Shown piece by piece: positions 35,801 through 47,101 of a DNA stretch of 64,000 bases. This stretch comes from Anastrepha obliqua (taxonomy: Eukaryota; Arthropoda; Insecta; Diptera; Tephritidae). The DNA is taken from positions 130,067,601-130,131,600 of the forward strand of contig NC_072894.1 in NCBI RefSeq assembly GCF_027943255.1, given 5' to 3'. The notes beneath the pieces were generated by a model. It saw only the letters and a list, made by a program, of their open reading frames with translations, did no database searches and was not told the DNA's origin. Made by a program: the position numbers and the translations under genes. Numbering within the stretch: position 1 is the first letter of the stretch; each line of letters starts with the position of its first letter.

Positions 35801-38382
35801 TGTAAATTTTGGTAACCTTTGTTACCTCTGAACCAGTTTTCCTTGCGTGCCGAAGACCATCACTCTGACACCTTCTTCATTACTTTCTCATCATATCATA
35901 GCCAAAACTTTAAATGGACTGTGCCCGCACATCATAGCTATTTGGAAATTTGGATTTCAAAGTCTAAAAATTTGTTGAGTCGTTCGGTGTGCTTTGAATT
36001 TACTATTTCATACGCCATTTGAGAGACTGCTCTATTTGGGTAATATAGTTTCGAGAAAGAATTTACCTCATTATACATACAGACATTTGCTTAACCTAAA
36101 CCAAACAACTTTGAAGAAGCAGCCAATCGCTGTAGGAGTAGATAATTTTCTTCAGAAGAAATAGATACACTTTGAAAACGAAAGTATTGACAAATTTGTT
36201 GGTATAAGTCACAAATAAAATATTTCGCCAATTCCCCTCCCATCCATTTCCAACTGCTTGCGCAGAAATAACTCAATTCCAAATCAAAGTTTAATAGGCC
36301 AAAAACCAAAGTCACCCGACATATTGTAAAACTATAAAAGCTGGAAATTTGTAATCATCATTTGTGTATGCGGAGCCATAAAAGCAAAGGCAACATAACA
36401 AAATTGAGTTCTTACGCACAAAAGAGTGGAGTGATGAAGGGCGGGTGTAAGAGTAGAATCCGCGGCGAATTGCCATTGAATGTGTGTATTTAGAGCAGAA
36501 ATACACGCAAAGTGTCATAAGAATCGACAAACTGCTGCAACAGTTCTAAATACGCATGCAAACCCACCCACGCACACATATATGTGATTACGCAACCCTG
36601 CAGGAAAATCCACTGCACACTGCTAGAACAGTAGTTGCCAAACTCATATAAAAAAACATTGAAATGCTTACAATGCTTGAGAAGACAAACCTCCAACATA
36701 GACCGATCTGCCATCGCTCCCATAATAGTCGACGAGAGCTTTGGCAAGAACAATTTCAATTTTTATTATATTTTATTGTCTCTCTCATCATACAAGGTCA
36801 CTGTCATAAGAGGGGCTTTTGACGATTGTTACGTTAAATTTTTGACTTTGGCAAGGCTGCATTTTAAGGAAGTATGAATCCACAGGCCGTATGTTTAGCA
36901 AAGTGGTTCACAATAGGCGTAATTGTAGTGCAAGGTGGCGCAAAATTTATAACCCTATCAACAAATTTATAATTTTAGCAAATGGTGTCGGAGCTGGGCA
37001 GCTGCAGTATACAAACAGGCAAGCATTGGAGCGCGTAAAGGGCAAGAAGATATTTCCATCACTCAAAATAATTTTTTTATTTAGTAAAAAAGTTATTCAA
37101 AACAAAATTGGGTGATGCCGGCGATCATTATTTGCGCCGTCTATTAGATCTGAACTAGAATTTTGTTTCATTAGTTCAGTTTTTTCCTGCAGGGATGCCA
37201 CATTGCTCCGATACATGCGCAACAAACGCACCTAACAAGCAATAAAGCGGCCGTTCGATCGTAAAATAAAATCGTAAGCGAATACAAAATCGAATGGAAA
37301 TCTTTGAATATTTAAGTTTATTGATATCATTCCAAGTGAGTTTAATATCCTTGCGGTTGGCTACTTCGTATCAGGCGTAGCACAAATGCACACACATATA
37401 CTTACATATACACATACACATGTAAACATTCAGTTGCTGCAGGAATGGTGTGTGCAGAAGTCAAAAGTGACTGGCACAACCTGTTTGCCACATATAAAAT
37501 CGCATAAAGGACGAAAAATGTCATATTAGGCATAAAAATCCATTCCAAATATTGCGCCAATATTATTGACATTACTACCGTCGCCGTTGTAGTTGTTGCT
37601 TTGTGTTCGCTACAAAATAGTAACAAAACAATACAAGAACATTTCACCATGGTAATGACCACCAAAGGTGAAGAAGAATGTGATTTCAATCCACACACAC
37701 ACATACCTGTATAGGGTACCCATTCATATGCGCTCATACATTCGTACGAACATCCATATGTGTGTAGCGCCAGTTGCTTGGCCTATAAAATCAACGAGAG
37801 GCTTTTTTCTGCGCTTCATGCAGGCGCGTAAGTGTTGAGGTACCGAGTCTGCTTTTATGGCTAAGTGTATGTATGTATGTGCGGTCGGTAATCTCGTGCG
37901 CCCTCATAAAGGTGTTTTCTGCATAATCAACAATTTTTGATTTTTTATATTTTAAAATCGTATTCAGTAAGCGCAGTTTTGTAGCAGTTCAGATATAAAA
38001 AATTATTTTTATAATTCCTGCATGTGCCGATGCGACGACAGAGATGTACATACATCCATAGATGCATCGGTGGCATATTATGTAAGAAAAGGTTTATTGT
38101 TGTAAAACAGATTTACATGAACTTTTACGATTTCTTTATTTTTATTCTTATTTCGTTGTGAGATTTGGGATTATGTCATTAGATCATGTCAAATTTGCAA
38201 AGGCTTAGAAAAAAGATACGATTTAGTTAAAATTCTGATTTGAGACTTAAGTTCATCTTCGTCTTAAGTGGGTTTATGTTAGTAATTTAAAAATAAATTG
38301 TAAATATAAAGAACCAATTCAAAAAGGTGTCTGGTATGTTGAGTTATGAAACGACAGTGTAAAATTCTAATTTAAGTCTGTG
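32811..38382. other. 5.5-kb intergenic stretch, few repeats, no gene recognised
   Basis: This is the longest repeat-poor block of the window. It contains a (CA)n run at 33751-33767, TAACCTAACCTAAC at 35718-35732 and a TATG run at 37868-37880. The open frames are all short and without family features. It may hold regulatory DNA or non-coding transcripts, but nothing specific can be shown. Confidence 0.4.
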
Positions 38383-38393
38383 TACTCGTATAC

Positions 38394-38640
38394 GAATCTC
38401 GGTGAAAGGAAAATTAATAAAAACATTTTTCTAATAGCGGTCGCCCCTCGGCAGGCAATGGCAAACCTCCGAGTGTATTTCTGCTATGAAAAAGCTCCTC
38501 ATAAAAATATCTGCCGTTCGGAGTCGGCTTGAAATTGTAGGTCCCTCCATTTGTGGAACAACACCAAGACGCACACCACAAATAGGAGGAGGAGCTCGGC
38601 CAAACACCTAACAGAAGTGTATGCGCCAATTATTTATTTT
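38394..38640 (+). repeat. tRNA-derived SINE, 5'-truncated, with 11-bp target-site duplication
   Basis: The copy starts inside the B box region (GAATCTCGGTGAAA) and runs to the end motif GCGCCAATTA at 38623-38632 plus a TTTATTTT tail. TACTCGTATAC flanks it exactly at 38383-38393 and 38641-38651. The 5' truncation and the duplication together show insertion by target-primed reverse transcription. Confidence 0.9.
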
Positions 38641-38650
38641 TACTCGTATA

Positions 38651-38725
38651 CACCTTGTTGCATAATTATAAGCGCACAGTAATCTTACTTATATTTTTAA
38701 TTGCGTTTTAAAGAACATATTTTAA
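38651..38725 (+). repeat. Isolated Tc1-like terminal repeat
   Basis: After TA (38649-38650) the sequence CACCTTGTTGCATAATTATA and what follows match the left end of the Tc1 relic at 30898. No transposase sequence follows. The SINE inserted precisely at this boundary. Confidence 0.6.
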
Positions 38726-39167
38726 CATGCGCTGTTAAGGTTTAAATGACATCTGGCATGTGATTTTTGGTAATACTTTAGCTCTCTTGCTGTTGGGAGT
38801 TATCTTGCCTGTTATTCAATTCTAGCAGCAGATCTTCCTATGACAAATTGTGATCTACTCCATGGCCTAGCTTAAAATGTGTTTACATGCCTAACATTCG
38901 ATAATTTTTTTCCATATTTCACTAGATTTTTTGGTTGGCCTTACCTTCTCCACTTTTCCATACTGAATACTATTCAATAAAAGATATGGTATGTCTTAAA
39001 AATCGGTAGGCGGCTGCCAACTCCTGCAGCTTCGTTGTACAGAAAAGGTTTCTTCACAGCTTTTAGCTCACCAATAGAGGGTTTTTATTCCGATATTGAT
39101 CTCTCGCAGGTATGTACGTATGTATGTATGAAGTGAAAGGGTTATATTTTTTAGCGCAAAAGCTTTT

Positions 39168-39365
39168 TATGCTGTATGAGCTTTACGGCGACATAGATCC
39201 AGCGGCTTCGTTGGCTGGGTCATGCTGAAAGAATTCGAAGCGGTACCAGTTGGTGGTAGCAGAGGAAGAGGAAGGCCCCATCTGCGTTGGAAAGATCAGG
39301 TGGAGAAGACTTGGCTTCACTTGGATGACCACGAGAAAGGAACGACTGGCGCGCGAAGAAAAGCT
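39168..39365 (+). mobile_element. RTE-like LINE fragment, C-terminal
   Basis: Broken frames read LYELYGD, IQRLRWLGHA and GGR..LRWKDQVEK-type segments, matching the C-terminus of the copy at 49170-50590. The terminal hairpin and (GAA)n tail are missing. Confidence 0.65.
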
Positions 39366-39439
39366 TTCTATTAGATTGGGTCGAGGTTTTTTCCCAATTC
39401 CATTACTTAGAATGACCAGTAGTAGTAGTTGGTTGGTTT

Positions 39440-41765
39440 AAGTGGTGATTCTTCCAGAATCCAACTAGCGCTTCCGCACCATTTTGTTGCCACATCCTCG
39501 TTACCAACTTGTTTACCAGTTATTTACAGCATGACTATATCCAGTCTGTGCGGTTCAGCAACCTTATTGGGTTGTTGACATCTAAGCCAGACAGCTGTTC
39601 CAGGCTCTCGAACAACGGTTTATCCAGGGTTAACATTCTGTCCTTCCATAGGGCAGGGCATTCGCAGAGGAAATGGAAGATTGTTTCCTTTTTCTCCGGT
39701 TGTTTACTACTGTGACAGTATGTGTTGTGAGGGATGCCCATTTTGGCTGCTTGTTATCCCACAGACCAAAAGCCAGTTATGACTGCCGTTAGTCTCCAGG
39801 CGTCCCGTCGTTTCATGTTGATCAATGTTGACGATTGCTGAAGGTTGTAGGTGGGCCATAACGTTCCGCTAATTTTGCATTTTGTCTGGTCTCTCCATCT
39901 ACAATCTGCGATTCGAAGGTATTTTAGGGAAATTGCACTGACTGCACCTAGGGGTGTGAATACTCATTCTGCAAGAGCGTTATTCATGGCAGATCCTCTT
40001 CTTGCCAGTTCATCCGATTTTTCATTACCCTCGATGCTGCGATGTCCCGGGACCCAGATTAAGGTAACTTTATGGTTTTCGCTCAAGGTGGTGAGGTTAT
40101 TGCTGCTTTGCTCCACCACTTTAGAGGTTGTTGTGGCTGAACCCAGTGCCTGGATTGCTATCCGAAAGAATAGCGATACTGCCCTTAAAAGAGGGATCTG
40201 CGATTAGTAGCCTACAAGCTCCCCCAATTGCCAGTACTTCCGCCTGAAAGACACTGCAAGCATTAGGGAGACGCACAGATCTTTCAATTTTAAGTCTATG
40301 GGAATATATACCAGCTCCAATACCACAATCCATTTTACTGCCATCTGTATAGACTGTAGTGTCGAACTTGTTTCGTGAGAATCCCTTATTTCATTTTTTC
40401 CGAAATGGAAAGAGATTGACAAAATTTCGGCTGAATGTCACCGTCGGGACGATGTAGTCAGTCCTCTTCGAGGTATACTGGGTTTGTCGCTGTAATAGAC
40501 TAGCATGGCCATGAGCTTTTTCCTTCCAGCGACCCGCTTCATTTAACCTAAATGCACTCATTGTTGCCATCTTCTTGATATGTAGCTCTACCGGAATAAC
40601 GTCTGTCAGCGCGTTCAGGGACTCCTTAGGACATGGTCTGATCGCACCGACTGTTACTGCACAGACTGATCTTTGTATTCTGCTAAGTAATTTGATGTTG
40701 TATTCTCTCTCTAGAGCTTTCCACCAAACTACAGAGCCATACTTTAAAATTAGTCGTATAACCGCCTTATACATACTATGCAGCATATGTTTACAGGCAT
40801 ATAAAGCGATTTCTGCTTTCTTTACCCGTTCTTCAATGTTTAATTTCCAGCTAAGTTTGGAGTCCAGAATTACCCCTAAGTACTTTGCACTGGGTGAAAG
40901 TGAGAGAGTTTGTCCGTTAATGCTTGGTAGAGTAAAAATTGGTACCTTATATCTGGTCGTAAATAGCATGAGTTCTGTTTTACGCGCGTTTAAACTTAGG
41001 TCACAGCCTGTAGCCCAAGAGTTAAACTCGCTTAGCGCCCTTTGAATGATCCCACTGATCGTATTGGGACACAGTCCTGATGCCATTAACACCACATCAT
41101 CAGCGTACGCAACCACTTTTACCCCTCCTCCATTAAGTTTTATTAAGATTTTACTAATAACACAGAGGAGTGGAGATAATACTCCCCCCTGTGGAGTGCC
41201 TCTGTGGACTCTTTTTGTTATGTTGATATTGCCCATATTAGCTCTAATTATCCTGGTTTCTAGCATAGAGATGATCCAATTGCTGATACAATTTTCCACC
41301 CCTAAGTCTATTAACGCCCGTTGGATAGCATCAGTGCTAACGTTATTAAATGCGCCTTCTATGTCAAGAAAAGCTGTCATAGTGTACTGTTTGCTTGCTA
41401 GAGACCCTCTATTGTTCGGATTACCTCGTGAAGCGCTGTCTCCGTCGATTTGCCTTTGAGGTAAGCATATTGTCCAATTGATATACTGGAGCTCTCCAGC
41501 GAGCTTCTAATGTGTATGTCTAAAAACCGTTCAAATGTTTTTAGGACGACAGACTAATTGGCCTAAAGTCCTCCGCTGTTTCATGCCCCCTTCTGCCCAC
41601 CTTTGGTATGAAGTTGACTCTAACAGGTTTCCAGCTTTTTGGAATATAACCTAGGTTTAGACACGCTTTGAAAATTTCCATTAGCCATGGCAGAATATTA
41701 TCAAAAGTTTCCTGTAACATCTGGAGATTTAAAAGATGAAAACGATTTGATTGCCCATGCAACCT
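39440..41765 (-). mobile_element. I-group LINE with reverse transcriptase and RNase H, degenerate
   Basis: On the minus strand, from about 41765 down, pieces appear in ORF2 order: NFIPKVGRRGHETAEDFRPI, then a 329-residue open frame (41380-40391). That frame starts TAFLDIEGAFNNV and holds RGTPQGGVLSPLL and the catalytic VAYADDVVLMA. Next comes an RNase H region with VYTDGSKMDCGIGAGIYS and VFQAEVLAI. Last is a C-terminal piece, TIFHFLCECPALWKDRML, at about 39535-39741. A reverse transcriptase followed by RNase H marks the I/LOA/R1 group of LINEs. Frameshifts separate the pieces and the 5' ORF1/endonuclease part is absent, so it is dead. Confidence 0.8.
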
Positions 41766-41767
41766 TC

Positions 41768-41950
41768 GTAGTAGTAGTAGTAGACAACTTCCCGAATTTT
41801 TGATCTCACATGTTTGGAGTTGTCGAACTGCGCAACTCGAGGCACGGGAACTCTAATATTTCGAAGAAGATGAGCTGCTAGTGCTAGCCTTTGGTTCTTA
41901 GCCTCCTTACAGCCCAATGTACCACTCATGCCTAAGGGATATCTGTGACA
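41768..41950 (-). repeat. Unidentified fragment with (TAC)n tail, possible second LINE end
   Basis: (GTA)n at 41768-41783 borders a minus-strand open segment reading LALAAHLLRNIRVPVPRVAQ. The triplet run resembles a LINE 3' tail, and a similar CAGTAGTAGTAG lies at the 3' end of the neighbouring LINE (39418-39429). I do not recognise the protein segment. Confidence 0.3.
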
Positions 41951-41953
41951 CAA

Positions 41954-43830
41954 AAGGAATTTAAATCCATTTTACTTCGTAGTATAATTTTTCTGAGAAA
42001 CCAACTGACAGGCGGTCTAAATAATCCGTAAATTATCATAAACAAATTAAATAAGTTCGTGATGTGTCAGGTACGTGCACAAAGCCAAAACAGCAACAAA
42101 CTTACCGCTGTCTGCTGCCCGAATTGCGAGGGTGAACGCAATATACTTAAGCCAGCCAGTGCGTGTGCAGAAAAAGTAGAGTGGGGGCGAATAAAAACTC
42201 TTTCCAACTATACTTACGGCAAAATTAAACAAATTGAAACAATATTTGAAAGTGGTATGCGACACTGGCACTCAAGATGAATGCTGGTGTACTGGTTGTC
42301 TGATACATCGCTTCTTGTACACCGCTGGTAGTCTGACAGCGCCCACCATAGCGTGACATTAGCGGCTCAAGTGATGAAATTGTGCGCAATTCCCGCTGGG
42401 ACAGAGGCCTAACAAAACTCTTGCCGAACAACAGTAAACTAAGAGAACGAGAAGAGAGGGGGAGGTGGGGGAACGTCGCCTGTGAGCTTAAAAGTAATTT
42501 GTTTGCGGCACAACATGACAGCTATGCGGTGACTACACTGACACCCACCGAGACCAATGATGATTCTGGCGAGATGGTGGCCAAGCAAGCCAACGACCTG
42601 GGCACATAATGATGACCTGTCGCAGGAAGGGGTTGATACTGTTGTCCTTGTTATGATTGTGCCCGGCGACGTTTATTTAAATCACAGCAGCACATCAGCC
42701 GCCAAGCAGATTACATGAGAGACGCAATCTTCGGCGCTGTCTACATGTCACACGGCCAACCTACGTGGCGGTTGATGCGAACAGCTGAAGTGATGCGCAT
42801 TCAAAATGATATGCAGTGGATAGCCAGATTGGGTGCGGAATACGGGCGTGGGATTCTGCACGAAAATTAATTCCTCAGACAGGTTGTCGGGTGAGGTCTG
42901 AGTGACTTATTTTACATCATTGCTGCTGTAATCGCATTTAATTACTACGAATAGAGCCGTTGTTCACTTTTAATCAGCATTATTGTTGTTATAATAAATC
43001 CGTGGCATTGTTGTAGTGACATAATGATATGATTTTAACATGCAAAATTATAATATTTCATTATTTACCCTCAATTACATGAAATATGCTGGGCTCGATA
43101 GGTTGAGATGCGGGGAGATTTGCTTTGGTGCTCGTGGCGCGTGTTGCAATTTTGATTCTCATTCAAAAACAAAAACACACAGTCTATACTCCTCCTATTT
43201 TTGTTGTGTAGACTTAAGCGTGTTGTGGCTACTGTTTTAATTTTTGTTTTCATCGCCATTGTAAGTTTGTTGTATTTCCGCCACGTGTCCGGGCGTCGTT
43301 CTCACACTGCCGATTGTTCCCTTCCTGCTGCCACTCTAATGCGCAGCGTGTTATCCTATTCGGCAACATATCGCTTTGGAAAAGTATGGACAAATTGACC
43401 GCATCAAGTTGATCCTGCATATTGTTAACATGCCGAAAGCAGGGGAGTTGAGACGTGCACTGTGTCTTAGGAGGAAGGAATATAAACTCAAACTCAAACT
43501 CATAGCTCAAACTTTGTCGCTGATTTAGTTGATCCAAACTTTGTTCTATACTACTAATCGTATCCTTGGCAAGAATCAGAATAGGTGGTGCTTCATTTCA
43601 CTATAATCGGGTTTTGCGTTGCTCGAACGACCCGGCACCTCCAGCCATTCCCACTAACACGACTTCTTCGGAACGTTTATGAGAAATATTGCAAATTAAA
43701 AGAAAAAATGGATTGTTTTTGATTTAGAAGTAAGTTTAAGGGAGCTGCACTATGTGTTTTTTATTTCATTCGCCAAGCACCTACGTTTGCAATATTCAAC
43801 CGGCTTATTGATAAAAATCCAACGCTGCTT
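41954..43830. other. Intergenic; no gene recognised
   Basis: Open frames at 42059-42280 and 42382-42609 have no family features. An ACTCAA microsatellite lies at 43484-43505. Confidence 0.35.
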
Positions 43831-43833
43831 GTA

Positions 43834-44335
43834 AAGAGTGATTAGATTGGAGGTACTTTTTGCAATAGTGTTTTTTTGATAGATCACTCGTGACTACTGT
43901 CAAACTAAATACATAATTTTTTTCAGTATTCATAAACATTTCATCATCGGATGACTTACGCCTAAGCAACGTTTACAAATCGCACAATTCTATTACGAAA
44001 ATCGAGGCTCTGCGAAAAGTGTTCATCGTGCGCTTAGGCCCCACAAACTGCCGTATTTAGCTGAAGCCATTTAAGAGGAGCCATTACATCCACTGAAAAC
44101 AAACTTACATATGCCATACAGCCCAGCCCGTGAAACAATGGATTTTCTGCGACGTCGTTGCGGTGAGAAATTTATCTCTCGTCTCGCACCAGTGGTAATG
44201 CTTTGTGGATAAACCAATTTCGATTGAGGCTTTGGAAGCCATCATTACTAATGTTATTGAAGAGATACCGACCAAAGTCCTCCAGCAAGTCATTCAAAAT
44301 TGGTGTTTACGGATGGCCGAAGTACGTTGAATTTT
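43834..44335 (+). mobile_element. Deleted rosa-type mariner relic
   Basis: Around 43960-44050 the frame gives QRLQIAQFYYENRGSAKSVH and RALRPHKLP, matching the N-terminus of the full-length mariner at 9768. It then jumps to PARETMDFLRRRCGEKFISRL, then KPISIEALEAIITNVIEEIP and QNWCLRMAEV, its C-terminus. Most of the catalytic core is deleted. The ends are uncertain; the left is probably near AAGAGTGATTAGATTGG. Confidence 0.65.
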
Positions 44336-47030
44336 CGTTGCTTTATTTCAATTTAAAATCCGCGTCTTCTAAATTGACATATTATGACAATGCACGTTTC
44401 ACAAAAGCTTTGACAACCCATATCTTAAAAACTATAAGTCTCCCACACAAAAGATATTTTTTTCCATTCTCAGAAGGTCTATGTAAATCTACGTACGAAT
44501 TTTGGATATTGCCTGTGCCAATCGACTTAAGTCCAATGAATTATTTTCCTTTTGTTTGTTCGTCCAACTTTTTAATTTGCCCTTCAGAGTGTATTTCACT
44601 GGCATTGGATTTGAATTTATCCAATTTCACAAGTTGTTACTTAAGATGGGCCAATTCCTTTTCTACGTGAATCACTAAATAAGTAAAAGTACACTTTTTA
44701 CCACACTTTATGTTTGCGTTAAAGCGTCAACTCAAGGGTGGACCGTCTCGGGCCCCTTTCTGCAATGCAAAATTTTAATAGGTGTCGGAAGAGCATCACT
44801 AGACATCGTCCCTCTCTTCTGATTTAACCCAATCTCGAAATCCTTCAACGAAAAGTAATACTCCCAAAGTTTTCGCCACATGATTTTACACACTCTTTTC
44901 TTTTCATTTTGGGACATGAACAAACTTACGCCTTCTTTTCCTCTTTTGTGGCATAACAAAAATTGTACTCGTATTGCTTGCTAACTCTTTTAGCAAAACT
45001 TTTCATTTCCATGCTTTTGAGTACTTTTCCTTTAGAATTTACTATGAAATAAAAAGTATTTTTTCCAAGATTACCATCTTTACGGATTTATTAAGTAGCT
45101 CAAGATGGTCCACACATGATGAAAACTAGACATCTTACATCGCCTTTATTGAGAGACCTTTAATTAACATTTTAATTAACATACCGAGCTTCTCATTAAG
45201 CTATCTTACTGGTCACTTAAAACTGAACGGCAGCCCTCTAGTAATCCAACAAAAAATCTACTTGCATAATTTTCATCAGTTTTACAAATTTTTACCATGG
45301 CGTGTGTTTCTACATCAAATGTGCGCTTTCATATCAAGTGATTCAAGTATTTTAGACATTGTCATCAATTTTTGTAAAAGTTGACTATTTTGCAGGCTTT
45401 TGTATGACAATTTGAAAAAAAGTAATAATTTTGAGTTTTTAATCAAATTAGAGAGTTTTTAGTCAAATATCTTTGGGGTTTTTTAACATTTTAATAAGGT
45501 TTTGTTTTTAAGTTTTTTTTAGTGTAAAAAATTTGTTTTCAAGAAAATTATATTGTTTTGTTAAGAATTATTGGGAACATTTTTTTTGTCGCTTTTGAAA
45601 AAGGCCATCTCCGATATTGTTTTTATTAATAGTTAAAATTATGCTCAGTAATCCGTGCAAATATTCATTACGATTCCCATAATTTTCCGAGGTATATTCA
45701 AGGTGTTAGTAAACAGCTAACTTAGGTAGCTAAATAAATTTTACAAAAACTTAAACTTTCAGCTAACCTTAATTTTTTTAGTCGCTTTTAATTTTCTGAA
45801 AACACTGTATTTTTTTTTTGTTTTGTTCCTGATTTCATACTCAATTGGTTTGGTTGCGATTTGTGCGCGTGAGAGCGTGTAAAATGCATGTAATCATCTA
45901 CAAGAACAACAACAATACCCCAACAAATTATGAAAGCTAACAATATCAATTACAACAACACAAACAACAATAGTTATAAAATTGTCATTAAGCATTAATA
46001 GTTGCGTGTCGGCAAGTTGGGCTTACAGCTACATGCGCCTGTACTGGCATCAATAACCGCCGGCAATCGACCAAACCGGTTTGTTGTTGCATAATGTCCT
46101 TGGGATCCTTTGAGAGCATTGTTGTTGCCGCTGCCGTTGCGTTGGTTCGGCACTCACTTTTAGTGAGGACGCTGCAGTTGTTGTTTGTGTTGGTGGTGGT
46201 GGTGTTGATGTCGATGTCGATGTCGATGTCGGTGTTGGTGTTTGTGGTTGAATGACGCGTGTCTGCCGGCTCATCATTCATTCAGCCGCCAAGGGGCCTC
46301 ATGCGAATGCTTTTCGCGACACCTCTTCGTAATTTTCCCATGTGTTTAAACTTCCTATTTGGACTTTATCTCTTTTTTTCTTACCACCACCGCCCGCCGT
46401 CGATGTTTTGTGGTATAAATTATGAGCAAATTTTAAATCGATTGCTCGATAAGAATGCCAACCATTCCTGACAAGGCGACTCTCCCATAGTTTGATTTTA
46501 AAATTACTTAACTACCCTTCTTAATGACGTTTACATGGGCTTTTAAAATGCCTTCGTTCTGGGATTGATCGGGGTGGGTAGAAAAAGAGGTTCACAAGCA
46601 AATGTTTTTTTATTTACTTTTTTTTGCAAGTGAGTTAAAAAGTCTTTGGAGTAAAAATTCAAAAATTAGAAATTCAAACAAATCCGCAAATTGCTAAATG
46701 CATCGAAAAGTATTTGCCGTTATATTTCTAGCCCAGAGGTTTTCATTTGCATATTAATTGCTTCGTAGTTAACTCAAAGCGCCAGCTTATCAGCTATGAC
46801 CGCATATGAATATTCCGTTGCAAAGAGAGTGCCCCAGCTAACAAGCAAGTACAGGTTACTCGCTTCGTTAAGTATCCCACTTTTATGTGTTTACCTTTTA
46901 AAAGCTGTTGCTCTCCAAACTTAAAAATCAGAACTATCACTTAGTGGAATCAAAAGCCCTCTCTCAGAACTATTTTATTATCACTGCTACATTTAGTTGA
47001 GAGCATTTGATCAATGCTTCGCTCCATTTG
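44336..47030. other. Intergenic upstream of the carboxylesterase gene
   Basis: No gene is supported. A GTCGAT hexanucleotide run lies at 46206-46230 inside low-complexity minus-strand frames (45988-46281) that I do not call. Confidence 0.4.
46206..46230. repeat. GATGTC hexanucleotide microsatellite
   Basis: Four units of GATGTC/GTCGAT in tandem. In minus-strand translation they give Asp-Ile or Thr-Ser repeats, which explains the apparent open frames. Confidence 0.6.
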
Positions 47031-47037
47031 CTTTTCA

Positions 47038-47073
47038 TTTAAAAAGATGTCAGCAGATTTATTGCGCTCAGTT
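47038..47073 (+). promoter_or_regulatory. Candidate core promoter of the carboxylesterase gene
   Basis: TTTAAAAA at 47038-47045 lies about 30 bases before TCAGTT at 47068-47073, which fits the arthropod initiator. The start ATG follows at 47102, giving a leader of about 32 bases. Spacing is right for a TATA-plus-initiator promoter, but both motifs are short and common. Confidence 0.35.
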
Positions 47074-47101
47074 ATCGATCGAAGCGCCTCACGTCTACAC
47101 A

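Noticed and set aside
40575..41459. Plus-strand frames of 137-156 residues
   Set aside because: Antisense shadows of the LINE reverse transcriptase on the minus strand.
42059..42609. Two frames with a Cys-rich start (CCPNCEGE)
   Set aside because: The apparent zinc knuckle has only one CxxC and no following pair; no family recognised.
45988..46281. Thr/Asn/Asp-rich minus-strand frames, possible exon
   Set aside because: Produced by a hexanucleotide microsatellite; both overlapping frames are open, as expected for repeats.
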